From NCBI GenBank assembly GCA_903935095.1, contig CAIZQH010000025.1, positions 22,024-86,023 on the forward strand: 64,000 bases of DNA, written 5' to 3'. Each line of letters begins with the position of its first letter. Within the stretch, counting starts at the first letter, position 1. Below the pieces are notes generated by a model. The model was not told where the DNA came from. It made no database searches and saw nothing but the letters and a program-made list of their open reading frames with translations. Positions 36,974 to 45,251 of this stretch are shown here, in pieces. Both the position numbers and the translations under genes were made by a program. This DNA comes from an uncultured Flavobacteriales bacterium (GTDB lineage: Bacteria > Bacteroidota > Bacteroidia > Flavobacteriales_D > Crocinitomicaceae).

Positions 36974-37324
36974 ATGAAATTTTTAATGTCAATTGTACTT
37001 GTTGGATTATCAGCAGTATCGTGTGCACAGAATCGTGTATCACAAACAGAATTTAAAAAATTGATGAAGGATCCATCTGCACAAATTGTCGATGTAAGAA
37101 CATCAAAAGAGGTAGCCGAAGGTAAAATTTCAGGTTCGATGAACATGGATTATTTTTCATCTTCGTTTATCGCTATAGCTGAAAAGAAATTAGATAAGAA
37201 CAAACCAGTGCTCGTTTATTGTGCGGCAGGTGGAAGATCAGCAAGTGCAGCGAAAGATTTGAAGAAAGCGGGATTCAAAAAAGTATATGACTTAGAAGGA
37301 GGATACGACGCTTGGAAAGACTAA
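36974..37324 (+). CDS. rhodanese-domain lipoprotein
   Basis: A 116-residue single-domain rhodanese (thiosulfate or persulfide sulfurtransferase fold). The lipobox LSAVSC places a lipidated Cys at residue 17, so the protein is periplasmic and membrane-anchored. The catalytic loop is VYCAAGGRS with Cys83; IVDVRTSKEVAEGKISGSMNM is the characteristic CH2-like first half. Monocistronic, with its own promoter box and terminator. A sulfur-transfer or thiol-stress role is inferred. Confidence 0.92.
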   Translation: MKFLMSIVLVGLSAVSCAQNRVSQTEFKKLMKDPSAQIVDVRTSKEVAEGKISGSMNMDYFSSSFIAIAEKKLDKNKPVLVYCAAGGRSASAAKDLKKAGFKKVYDLEGGYDAWKD

Positions 37325-37332
37325 TTAAATAG

Positions 37333-37357
37333 AGGGATTGTTTAGAGCAATCCCTTT
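37333..37357 (+). terminator. rho-independent terminator
   Basis: AGGGATTG (37333-37340) pairs with CAATCCCT (37348-37355) across a 7-nt loop, followed by TTCTCTTT. It lies 9 bp after the rhodanese stop. Confidence 0.8.
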
Positions 37358-37481
37358 CTCTTTAAATAACTATTTAACATAATATTAATTATAACTCATT
37401 CATTTGAATATGGATTTAAAATGAACTCAATTGATATTCCTTTGTTTAAAGGCTATTAGCGTTACACCAAGACATTTATAG

Positions 37482-37489
37482 TAACTTTG
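37482..37489 (+). promoter_or_regulatory. candidate -7 box TAACTTTG, 4 nt before ATG
   Basis: TAACTTTG-TTTT-ATG precedes the MutS2-like gene. The box is an exact consensus match. The intergenic region 37358-37481 is otherwise AT-rich without features, and no good -33 element is seen. Confidence 0.5.
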
Positions 37490-37493
37490 TTTT

Positions 37494-39602
37494 ATGCACA
37501 CAACGGATTCACAAACACTAAACGATTTGGAATTTCAACTCATTCGTGAATGGTTGGAATCTTTTTGTGTGGGTCCAAGTGCGAAATCAAATGCGCAAAA
37601 ACTAACACCTGGAAATCGCTTCAAACAAATTCGCATCGATTTGAATCGTCTCAACGAATTCAAATCCGTACGCATGCATGGAGAGAAATTTCCAGCCTTG
37701 GATTTTGAAGAACTCGAAGCGGAAATTCGTTTGTTAGGAATTCAACAAGCCGTTATTCCGATTGAAGGATTTCGTCGCCTGTATCAAGCATCCGATTTGG
37801 TGAATCACATCATTCAATTCTTTGATAAGTCCTTGTTTCAATATTCTTTGTTGAAGGAACTCACCAACGAGGTGTTTTTCACGAAAGAAATCATAACGGA
37901 AATCGATAAAGTCTTTGACCGTGCAGGAAATGTCAAGGATGATGCTTCTCCAGCATTAAAAGAGATCCGCGCGCGAATAAAAACCCTTCGTACCCAAATC
38001 AACCGAAATTTCGACCGTGAACTACGCAAATACAACAAGGATAAAGTCCTCGGTGAAACACTGGAAGGATTCATCAATGATCGTCGTGTATTAACTGTTC
38101 AGTCTACGTTTAAACGAAAAGTCCCGGGAAATATTCATGGTTCCAGTAAAACAGGTAGCTTGACATTTGTCGAACCGGTCATCAACGTTCCTTTAAATAA
38201 TGAATTAGAATTCCTGTTCGACGACGAACGCAAGGAAATTCATCGCATTTTACAAGTGTTAACTACAACTATCGCGCATTTTAAACCCTTGATTGAAGCC
38301 TATCAGAAGTTACTTGTCCAGTTGGACTTCATCAACGCGAAATGTAAGCTAGCTTTGGATTTGAATGCGAATTTACCGGCGATTGGACAAACAACTGGTT
38401 TTCACATCAAGGATGCCTTCCACCCTATTTTATGGAAATCCAACCAGGCTTCTGGTAAACCAACCTTTCCTCAATCGGTTTCAATGAGTCCAAACTCACG
38501 CCTGTTGGTGATTTCAGGACCAAATGCTGGTGGAAAAAGCATTACCTTGAAAACAGTTGGTTTGCTTCAAATGATGTTGCAGGCTGGATTGTTGGTTCCG
38601 GTGAATGAAAACAGTACGATGTGCTTTTTTAGCACCATTTTATCAGATATTGGTGATAATCAATCCATTGAAAATGAATTAAGTACATATTCTTACCGAT
38701 TGCAACGAATGAAGTACTTTTTGGAGGTTGCAAACCACCAGTCCTTGTTGCTTTTAGATGAATTTGGAACAGGGTCTGATCCAGAATTAGGTGGAGCACT
38801 TGGTGAAGTATTCTTCGAGCAAATTTACCGTTTGAAGTCCTTCGGAGTAATTACCACACATTACGGAAACATCAAGTTGAAAGCGAGTGAGTTGCCACAT
38901 GCGCAAAATGGATGTATGTTGTTTAATGAGAAGAACTTACAGCCATTATATCAATTTTCGATTGGTCAACCTGGAAGTTCCTTTACCTTTGAAGTAGCAC
39001 AAATGAATGGTATTTCCAAAGAGTTAATTGAGGATGCGAAAAGTCGCTTGGATCAAAAGAAAGTCAAACTAGACACCTTGCTAAACGCGCTTCAAAAGGA
39101 TCGAAATCAACTATTAGAGAAATCCCGAAAGTTTGACCGAGTTTCGTCGGAAGCCATTCGTGCTAAAGCGGAATATGAATCCAAAGAATCCAAGTTGGAT
39201 AGTCGTTTGACACAAATAAATCAAGTCACAGAAGTCAACAGCAAGCAATTGCAAGCTGGAAAGAAAATGCTGCAATTCATTGAGCGATTCAATGCGAAAT
39301 CAAGGAAAAAGGAGGTCAACTCTGAATTATTTCATGAGTTGACGCAATTCCTTCGCATGGAGAAATCCAAAACGGAAATCAAAAAGCAGGAAACGATTGA
39401 GCCGAAAAAGCCAACGAAGAAACAGCAAGAAAAGGTAGAAACGTATCAGCAAGAGCTGATTAAAGTTGGATCCCAAGTCCAGTTGATTCAAACAAATCGC
39501 ATTGGTGTGGTGGAAGAAATAAAAGGAAAGCAGCTTTCGGTAATCTTTGGACAGGCAAGGATTAAGCTAAGTTTAGATAAGCTTCGTTTTCTAAAAAATT
39601 AA
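37494..39602 (+). CDS. MutS2-like ATPase lacking an Smr domain
   Basis: A 702-residue MutS-family protein of the MutS2 branch, which acts on recombination intermediates or stalled ribosomes rather than on mismatches. The N-terminal core and lever coiled coil (about 1-300) lead to the ATPase: Walker A SGPNAGGKSITLKTVGLLQM (about 341-360), LSTYSYRLQRM, Walker B LLLLDEFGTGSDPELGG and ITTHYGNIK. A long charged coil follows (520-650) and then a KOW-like beta segment IKVGSQVQLIQTNRIGVVEE. The ~80-residue Smr nuclease domain that ends typical MutS2 (~780 residues) is absent; the frame stops cleanly after DKLRFLKN. Confidence 0.9.
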   Translation: MHTTDSQTLNDLEFQLIREWLESFCVGPSAKSNAQKLTPGNRFKQIRIDLNRLNEFKSVRMHGEKFPALDFEELEAEIRLLGIQQAVIPIEGFRRLYQASDLVNHIIQFFDKSLFQYSLLKELTNEVFFTKEIITEIDKVFDRAGNVKDDASPALKEIRARIKTLRTQINRNFDRELRKYNKDKVLGETLEGFINDRRVLTVQSTFKRKVPGNIHGSSKTGSLTFVEPVINVPLNNELEFLFDDERKEIHRILQVLTTTIAHFKPLIEAYQKLLVQLDFINAKCKLALDLNANLPAIGQTTGFHIKDAFHPILWKSNQASGKPTFPQSVSMSPNSRLLVISGPNAGGKSITLKTVGLLQMMLQAGLLVPVNENSTMCFFSTILSDIGDNQSIENELSTYSYRLQRMKYFLEVANHQSLLLLDEFGTGSDPELGGALGEVFFEQIYRLKSFGVITTHYGNIKLKASELPHAQNGCMLFNEKNLQPLYQFSIGQPGSSFTFEVAQMNGISKELIEDAKSRLDQKKVKLDTLLNALQKDRNQLLEKSRKFDRVSSEAIRAKAEYESKESKLDSRLTQINQVTEVNSKQLQAGKKMLQFIERFNAKSRKKEVNSELFHELTQFLRMEKSKTEIKKQETIEPKKPTKKQQEKVETYQQELIKVGSQVQLIQTNRIGVVEEIKGKQLSVIFGQARIKLSLDKLRFLKN

Positions 39603-39685
39603 GTCCCGGAAGGATTATTCTGAACTAAATTCTTTTGAATCTATTATTTGTCGCAATTATACAATAGAAATCTATTGGAAATCCG

Positions 39686-39693
39686 TAAATTTG
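39686..39693 (+). promoter_or_regulatory. candidate -7 box TAAATTTG for the speD-speE fusion
   Basis: An exact TAnnTTTG match 33 bp before the ATG of the fusion gene; the corresponding -33 element is unclear. Confidence 0.4.
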
Positions 39694-39726
39694 CGCCACT
39701 TTTTCACTTAAATAACACGAACTAGC

Positions 39727-41010
39727 ATGAGTACAGCATTAGGAAATCACATTTTAGTTGAATTTATGAACTGTGATCCGCACGTGATGAATGACGTGGC
39801 AGCTATTGAACGAGATATGGTTGGAGCGGCAAAAAAAGCCGGTGCAACAGTGATTAACTCTACGTTTCACCATTTCTCTCCATACGGAGTTTCTGGTGTC
39901 GTGGTGATTCAAGAAAGTCACTTGGCGATTCATACGTGGCCGGAATATGGTTACGCGGCTGTAGATTTATTTACATGTGGTGAAATGAATGCGTGGATTT
40001 CTTTCGATCACTTGAAAGAATGTTTCGGTTCGAAGTCCTACTCAGCGATTGAATTGAAAAGAGGATCTGTGAATTTATTGCAACGAAACGATTTTGATAT
40101 CTCCTCCGCTCGCGAGAAAGCAGCTGAATGGAGAAATCCAGAGTTCTATACACGAAACGTTTGGTTTACGGATAAAGACGAAGATCAAGCATTGTCCTTG
40201 CGTTTTACAGGTGATGTCATGGTAGATGTTCAATCACCTTTCCAACGTGTTCGTATTCTAGAATCCTTGAAGTACGGTAAAATGTTGGCCTTAGACGATA
40301 TGGTCATGACAACAGAGAAAGACGAATTCCATTACCATGAAATGATTTCACATCCTTCCCTATTCACTTTACGCAATGCGAAAAATGTATTAGTGATCGG
40401 TGGTGGAGATGGTGGGACTGTGAGAGAGGTACTGCGTCATTCAAACATTGAGAAAGTTACGATGGTAGAAATCGACGGTGAAGTAATTGAGGCGTGTAAA
40501 GTGCATTTACCTCAAATCGCTGCATCATTTGGTGACCCACGTCTGGAATTGATTGTGGACGACGGAATTGAGTTTGTGAAAAATGCAAAACAAGGCGAAT
40601 ACGACATCATCATTGTCGATGGATCTGATCCAGTTGGACCGGCTGAAGGATTGTTCTCAGTCGATTTCTACACAAATTGCTACAACGCATTGAAAGCGGA
40701 AGGAATTCTTGTTGCACAAGGAGAATCTCCAAAATTCAATGAGAAAGCATTCGCTGAATTGAATCATACTTTACAAGGAATTTTCGGGGAAAACAATGCA
40801 CCTGTTGGATTGTTCTTTGTTCCTACCTACCCTACTGGTATGTGGAGTTTCCAATATGGAATCAAAGGAAATTGCCATCCGAAAAACGTTCAAAATGTAG
40901 ACGAAATCCGTCAGTTTGTTGCTGATCAAGGATTGCGTTATTACAATGAGGACATTCACTTTGCAACGTTTGCAACGCCAAATTTTGTCAAAACATTATT
41001 ACGTAAATAA
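39727..41010 (+). CDS. fused S-adenosylmethionine decarboxylase - spermidine synthase
   Basis: One 427-residue protein carries both enzymes for the last steps of spermidine synthesis. Residues 1-115 are a prokaryotic AdoMet decarboxylase (SpeD/SpeH class 1B): the self-cleavage site is Glu63-Ser64 in [14 protein letters not shown], Ser64 becoming the pyruvoyl group, with His69 and Cys84 (LFTCG) as the processing/proton residues. Residues ~135-427 are spermidine synthase (SpeE): [32 protein letters not shown], the nucleotide-binding GGGDGG (225-230) and [15 protein letters not shown] with the catalytic Asp. The 20-residue linker is polar. After processing, SpeE would stay attached to the SpeD alpha chain. 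Confidence 0.95.
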   Translation: MSTALGNHILVEFMNCDPHVMNDVAAIERDMVGAAKKAGATVINSTFHHFSPYGVSGVVVIQESHLAIHTWPEYGYAAVDLFTCGEMNAWISFDHLKECFGSKSYSAIELKRGSVNLLQRNDFDISSAREKAAEWRNPEFYTRNVWFTDKDEDQALSLRFTGDVMVDVQSPFQRVRILESLKYGKMLALDDMVMTTEKDEFHYHEMISHPSLFTLRNAKNVLVIGGGDGGTVREVLRHSNIEKVTMVEIDGEVIEACKVHLPQIAASFGDPRLELIVDDGIEFVKNAKQGEYDIIIVDGSDPVGPAEGLFSVDFYTNCYNALKAEGILVAQGESPKFNEKAFAELNHTLQGIFGENNAPVGLFFVPTYPTGMWSFQYGIKGNCHPKNVQNVDEIRQFVADQGLRYYNEDIHFATFATPNFVKTLLRK

Positions 41011-41051
41011 TCAGTCGGAAGCGACAATAGAACTTAAATAAACAATTGAGT

Positions 41052-41558
41052 ATGCAAATTTCAGCTAACAAGGTAGTTACGTTAAAATACACGCTATCGA
41101 ATCATTCAACTGGTGAGCAGATTGAAGAAACAAATGAAACGAATCCACTTGTATTTTTATACGGTGTTGGAAGTTTAATTCCTGAATTCGAACAGAATCT
41201 AGCGGACAAAACGACAGGTGATGCTTTTGATTTTCACATCATTGCAGTAAATGCGTATGGTGATCATGATCCACAGCACATGGCGATGATTCCTACGAAC
41301 ATTTTCCATGATGAAGAAGGTAAATTCGACGAACAAATGTTTCACGTTGGTGCCTTGGTTCCAATGAGTGATAATGATGGAAATCAATTGCGTGGTAAAA
41401 TCGTTGAAGTGGATGAAGAAAATGTAAAAATGGACTTCAATCATCCACTTGCAGGTACAGACTTGCATTTTGCAGGTGAAGTGTTGGAAGTACGTGAAGC
41501 AACTGTAGACGAAATCGCACATGGTCACGCGCATGGTCCAAACGGACATCAGCACTAG
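41052..41558 (+). CDS. SlyD-like FKBP-type peptidyl-prolyl isomerase
   Basis: A 168-residue cytoplasmic isomerase and chaperone. The FKBP part frames an insert-in-flap (IF) domain: VVTLKYTLSNHSTGEQIEET, LVFLYGVGSLIPEFEQNL, then the IF segment ~75-125 and FNHPLAGTDLHFAGEVLEVREA. The C-terminus ends in a short His-rich tail (HGHAHGPNGHQH), typical of SlyD and able to bind nickel. The ATG at 41052 is chosen over a TTG two codons earlier. No operon partner is obvious. Confidence 0.93.
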   Translation: MQISANKVVTLKYTLSNHSTGEQIEETNETNPLVFLYGVGSLIPEFEQNLADKTTGDAFDFHIIAVNAYGDHDPQHMAMIPTNIFHDEEGKFDEQMFHVGALVPMSDNDGNQLRGKIVEVDEENVKMDFNHPLAGTDLHFAGEVLEVREATVDEIAHGHAHGPNGHQH

Positions 41559-41645
41559 GAACGGATAGAAAACCAGTATTTTAGTGTGGTATTACGGATT
41601 TTTTCCTTATTTTTCTCATCTCAAAAGTGAAAAGAACATAGATTT

Positions 41646-42083
41646 ATGGCAACAATTTTTGAAACAAGGTTAATAGGAAACATCGGGAAGGATGCATTGA
41701 CAAAAACAATGGATCGTGGCATTATTGCCATCAATTTCCCGGTTGCTCATAATAAAAACTGGAAGGACAAGCGCACAGGTGAGGTGAAAACCAAAACTAC
41801 CTGGGTCAACTGTACCATTTGGAAACGCGAAGGGTCCAACATGCGCATTGCGGATTTTTTAAAACGCGGTACGATGGTTGAAATCATCGGGACACCGTTT
41901 TCCAAAGCCTTTCAACATGAGGATGGCTCCATTCGTTCAGAGATTCGATTGAATGTATCCAAAACAAATATATTACGCCCAGTAACCCGTGAAGATGGAA
42001 TCTCTGAAGATTTAATCGATAACGATGATGATTCGTACGAAACATCATTAGATGACTTTTCTTTGGATGAAGATGATTTTTAA
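41646..42083 (+). CDS. ssb: single-stranded DNA-binding protein
   Basis: A 145-residue SSB with an OB fold (about 1-105): ETRLIGNIGKDALTK, INFPVAHNKNWKDKRTGE, TTWVNCTIWKREG, IADFLKRGTMVEIIGTPFS. The C-terminal tail is acidic and ends DDFSLDEDDF, which corresponds to the DDxPF-like tip used by SSB partners, although the Pro is replaced. It lies upstream of tRNA-Asn and has no close operon partner. The genome may encode another SSB; this one could be the accessory copy. Confidence 0.92.
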   Translation: MATIFETRLIGNIGKDALTKTMDRGIIAINFPVAHNKNWKDKRTGEVKTKTTWVNCTIWKREGSNMRIADFLKRGTMVEIIGTPFSKAFQHEDGSIRSEIRLNVSKTNILRPVTREDGISEDLIDNDDDSYETSLDDFSLDEDDF

Positions 42084-42132
42084 GTACTTAGAATGAGGAT
42101 CGAAAAAATTCCACATTTTTTACCCTCTCTCA

Positions 42133-42162
42133 TTTTGATTAAATAAAAATTTATTATATTTG
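42133..42162 (+). promoter_or_regulatory. promoter of tRNA-Asn
   Basis: TTTTG (42133-42137) followed after 17 bp by TATATTTG (42155-42162), an exact TAnnTTTG box, 23 bp before the tRNA. Confidence 0.6.
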
Positions 42163-42185
42163 CAACCTCAATAAGAGAAAAACAT

Positions 42186-42259
42186 TCCTCCTTAGCTCAG
42201 TTGGTTAGAGCATCTGACTGTTAATCAGAGGGTCTCAGGTTCAAGTCCTGAAGGGGGAG
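42186..42259 (+). tRNA. tRNA-Asn (anticodon GTT)
   Basis: Acceptor TCCTCCT/AGGGGGA (with one G-T pair), D-arm GCTCAGTTGGTTAGAGC, anticodon stem TCTGA/TCAGA with loop CTGTTAA (anticodon GTT), 5-nt variable loop, T-arm TCAGG-TTCAAGT-CCTGA, discriminator G as usual for tRNA-Asn. CCA is not encoded. Length 74 nt. Confidence 0.97.
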
Positions 42260-42352
42260 CAAAAGCCGATCGGAAACGATTGGCTTTTTTTTTGTGTCCA
42301 GAAAAGAGGGTCTGAGGTTCAATCCGCCGCGGCGGACTGAAGGGGGGAGCCA
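42252..42352 (+). repeat. tRNA-Asn-derived repeat, copy A, with palindromic T-loop insert
   Basis: The unit begins in the acceptor 3' strand of tRNA-Asn and runs through its terminator, a GTGTCC..GAAAA spacer and a second, broken T-arm (AGAGGGTCTGAGGTTCA, then CTGAAGGGGGGAGCC). In this broken copy the T-loop region is replaced by the perfect 14-nt palindrome TCCGCCGCGGCGGA (42323-42336). A related unit (copy B) lies at 45094-45200 beyond the CotH gene; the two align along their whole length, with a 13-nt identical end GACTGAAGGGGGG. Confidence 0.75.
42261..42292 (+). terminator. terminator of tRNA-Asn
   Basis: AAAAGCCGATCG (42261-42272) pairs with CGATTGGCTTTT (42277-42288, one G-T pair) around a GAAA tetraloop and runs into a T-tract. 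Confidence 0.9.
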
Positions 42353-42358
42353 CACAAG

Positions 42359-42390
42359 AAAACAGGTCTAAATTGACCTGTTTTTTTTTT
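42359..42390 (+). terminator. second strong terminator
   Basis: AAAACAGGTC (42359-42368) and GACCTGTTTT (42375-42384) form a perfect 10-bp stem with a TAAATT loop and a 10-base T-run. It follows the broken T-arm of copy A by a few bases, so a short RNA of about 70 nt lies between two terminators. The remaining bases to 42511 show no further feature. Confidence 0.88.
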
Positions 42391-42511
42391 GTTTATACAT
42401 GTTCAAACGATTGGAAACCAGTAGAATTCTCTTATTTTAACATGTCTTAATTTGGCGGAATTGTTTTGAATTCCTATATTTATTCTGGTTTCTAAATCTA
42501 CGTGATTTCAA

Positions 42512-44950
42512 ATGTTACTTTCTTACATAATTAAATTCAAAGCTTTATTCTTACTTTTTTTCTGTTTAGGAAACCTGTTTTCTCAAACATTTACAAATAA
42601 TATACCGCAAGCAATTTCTGAGTCTATACAATACCATACACCGACAGTTATACCGATATTGGTAAACGGTTTACCCAATAGCATTGGGGCAAATTTTGGC
42701 GTTACTTCCGTCTGTCTAAATATACAACATCCTCAATTGAATAATCTTACCTTGAAATTGGTATCGCCGGATGGAACCAAAGTAACACTCATGCACCAAA
42801 TTGGGAACGCAGATGACAACTTAAGCGCTACGTGCTTTGACGACACTAGTTCCCCAATTTATTATGGAAACGCACCTTACACAGGTTCGTTCCGGTCAAC
42901 GTTACCACTTGGTCAAGTTAACAATGGACAAAATCCCAATGGTACATGGAACATCTGGATTTACGACGATATTCCTGAAGCGGGGTCCGAGGGCACTTTT
43001 TTAAACGCATCGTTATCGTTCGGAAACCAGCCTGCGCTGCCCTTTTACTTTTCGAACTCAACCTTACCAATCATCGAATTTCAAACCCAAAATAAAGCGA
43101 TTAACAACTACAGTAAAGAAAAAATTGGATTTAAAAGCTACGACAGTCCCTTTGGCTTGAACGATTGGCAAAACGATTCTCCAAGTTACTCAGGTTCTGC
43201 ATATATTGAATGGCAAGGCTGGAGCGCTCCAGGATTTCCAAAGAAGAATTTCGATTTCGACATAGCAGATACGCAGGGGAACAAAATCGATGTTCCTTTG
43301 CTAGGCTTACCAGCGGAGAATGACTGGGTACTCAAAGCAGAATACATAGATCGAACCCTAATGAAAAACCATCTCGTCTTTGAACTTTTTCAAAAAATGG
43401 GACGTTACGCACCCCGTACCCGTTTTTGCGAAGTTGTTCTCGATGGGGAGTACCTAGGTGTTTACACCCTCCAAGAAAAAATAAAGCGTGATAAAAACCG
43501 AGTTAAAATCGATAAACTTCTAACGAATGAAGTCAGTTTACCTAATCTTAGTGGCGGATATTTATACGAAATTAATAACACCGGATCAGCCTTTGATTGG
43601 ACCTCAAATTATAACCCCATCAACGATGCTACAACAGATTACAATGTTGAATTTAGGGTAGTATATCCCGACCGCGATTTCATTCCAATCGAGCAGCTTA
43701 ACTACATAAAAGAATTCACTGATTCATTTGAAAATGCACTTTCATCGCCTCAATTCCAAGATTCAAATTTAGGTTATCGTGCTTACATCGATGTTTATTC
43801 CTTTATTGACTTTATGTTAATTAGCGAATTCGCTGCAAATTATGATACCTATGGTCGGAGTTTTTTTTTGGTAAAAGAAAACCAAAATGACGGTGGAAAG
43901 CTCAAAGCAGGTCCACCATGGGATTTTGATCAAGGATTCGGTTATTACTGGCCAAGCACTCAAGGTTGGGTTTGGGAAATTACCAATTATTATTGGCCCT
44001 TTCCATTTTGGTGGTCCAAATTTTGGTCGGACGAGCAATACCGTCGTGAAACCGAGTGCCGTTGGAAAAGCTATCGTCAAGGAGCATTATCGAACAGCGT
44101 GATTCAACAAACGATAGACAGTCTACAACTTCGATTAGCTTCTGCCGTTGGCCGCAATGAATTTGTTTGGCCAAATCAAAATGGAACAAGTTATCAAGAA
44201 AATGTCAATAATCTTCAAATATGGATTACCCAACGTTTGGCATGGATCGATGATAGTTTGGACCTATATAATACGGTTTTTCCAGAATTATCAAACCTCA
44301 GCGATACGAGTATCTGTGCTGGAGTCACATTAAATTACGGGTTGTCCAATGCTTATAGTTACGATTGGGACCCAGGGTCGAATTCTCAGATAATGACTCC
44401 CACAGAAACCGGTTTTTACACCTTGACGGCCACCGATACCTCGGGATGTTTCTCTCGGCAAACAGTGCATATTGAGGCCCGAAAACCCAACGTCAATTTT
44501 AATGTTCAACTTGTTGAGGGGAATCACGAGATAATTTGTTTAGCGCAAGACACCATGCTCATTGCTTATGTATGGAGTGTCGGAAATGATACGATTCTTG
44601 GTGATTGGACCCTGCCCTACACCTTCAATCAAAATGGTTACTATACGGTATCATTAAGTTCCATTGATTCTTCTGGATGTGAATGGTCAGAAAGTATTGC
44701 TCATTGGGTGAATTCATCCAACGTACCGGCAAATGGATTCTTGTTATTTCCTAATCCATGCGAAGCCAATTTTTGGATTGTCAACAGCGAGGAAATGGTC
44801 GGAAAACCATACACCATTACTGATGAATTTGGGAATTTGCTAATCCAAGGAATCATTTCGGGGATTCAGCAACAAATAGAATCTCCCTGGGCTTCTGGTA
44901 TATACTTTGTTAGAATCAATGACATGGTTAGGCGCTTAGTTGTGGAATAA
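42512..44950 (+). CDS. secreted CotH-kinase-family protein with P-domain and T9SS sorting domain
   Basis: An 812-residue surface or extracellular protein. After signal peptide (ending GNLFSQ), residues ~30-170 form a proprotein-convertase P-type beta-sandwich (VTSVCLNIQHPQLNNLTLKLV, NGTWNIWIYDD). Residues ~195-590 are a CotH domain with features of the protein-kinase-like fold: GGYLYEINNT, SEFAANYDTYGRSFFLVKE and PPWDFDQGFG (about 467-476), which hold the family's Asp residues. Residues ~600-735 are Ig/PKD-like (DTSICAGVTLNYGLSN, FTLTATDTSGCFS type). The end, from LLFPNPCEANFWIV, is a type A T9SS domain. The gene is bracketed by tRNA-derived repeats. Kinase activity outside the cell is uncertain. 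Confidence 0.88.
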   Translation: MLLSYIIKFKALFLLFFCLGNLFSQTFTNNIPQAISESIQYHTPTVIPILVNGLPNSIGANFGVTSVCLNIQHPQLNNLTLKLVSPDGTKVTLMHQIGNADDNLSATCFDDTSSPIYYGNAPYTGSFRSTLPLGQVNNGQNPNGTWNIWIYDDIPEAGSEGTFLNASLSFGNQPALPFYFSNSTLPIIEFQTQNKAINNYSKEKIGFKSYDSPFGLNDWQNDSPSYSGSAYIEWQGWSAPGFPKKNFDFDIADTQGNKIDVPLLGLPAENDWVLKAEYIDRTLMKNHLVFELFQKMGRYAPRTRFCEVVLDGEYLGVYTLQEKIKRDKNRVKIDKLLTNEVSLPNLSGGYLYEINNTGSAFDWTSNYNPINDATTDYNVEFRVVYPDRDFIPIEQLNYIKEFTDSFENALSSPQFQDSNLGYRAYIDVYSFIDFMLISEFAANYDTYGRSFFLVKENQNDGGKLKAGPPWDFDQGFGYYWPSTQGWVWEITNYYWPFPFWWSKFWSDEQYRRETECRWKSYRQGALSNSVIQQTIDSLQLRLASAVGRNEFVWPNQNGTSYQENVNNLQIWITQRLAWIDDSLDLYNTVFPELSNLSDTSICAGVTLNYGLSNAYSYDWDPGSNSQIMTPTETGFYTLTATDTSGCFSRQTVHIEARKPNVNFNVQLVEGNHEIICLAQDTMLIAYVWSVGNDTILGDWTLPYTFNQNGYYTVSLSSIDSSGCEWSESIAHWVNSSNVPANGFLLFPNPCEANFWIVNSEEMVGKPYTITDEFGNLLIQGIISGIQQQIESPWASGIYFVRINDMVRRLVVE

Positions 44951-45093
44951 GCTCTAGTGAACGTGACTGTTGCACCTGCATTTAAATCATGAACCATGAA
45001 GTTATTAACCAGCTATATCATTGGTAATGAAATCATAAAGAGCATTCAGACGCTTCAGATCTGTAATGAATTGGTTCGACAAAATTAAATTTA

Positions 45094-45200
45094 AGGGAGC
45101 TAAAAGCCTCGACGATACTGTCGTGGCTTTTTTTGTGTTCGGAAAAAAGTGTTTCAGGTTCATTCCGAGAATTCGGAATGCCAAGAGACTGAAGGGGGGC
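45094..45200 (+). repeat. tRNA-derived repeat, copy B, with hairpin insert
   Basis: The order matches copy A: GGGAGC, an AAAAGCC...GGCTTTTTTT hairpin, GTGTTCGGAAAAAAG, TTTCAGGTTCA, an inserted hairpin, GACTGAAGGGGGG. Here the insert is ATTCCGA-GAAT-TCGGAAT (45162-45179) plus a few bases, not the GC palindrome of copy A, so the same site was filled by a different hairpin. No intact tRNA precedes this copy. Confidence 0.72.
45102..45134 (+). terminator. terminator-like hairpin in copy B
   Basis: AAGCC (45104-45108) with GGCTT (45125-45129) and CGAC with GTCG inside, with one mismatch between them, followed by a T-run. It corresponds to the tRNA-Asn terminator in copy A. Confidence 0.7.
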
Positions 45201-45251
45201 GATTAGAATTGGACAGTGAATGATTGAACTACAACATCTTCCCCGGACATT

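Noticed and set aside
42512..44950. Repeat-bracketed CotH segment as a complete mobile element
   Set aside because: No integrase, transposase or relaxase lies between the repeats and they are only partly similar; I report it as a hypothesis, not as an element.
45040..45100. tRNA-like segment before repeat copy B
   Set aside because: An AGAGCATTCAGAC start and GGTTCGAC resemble tRNA parts, but the acceptor and T-stem do not pair, so I do not call a tRNA gene.
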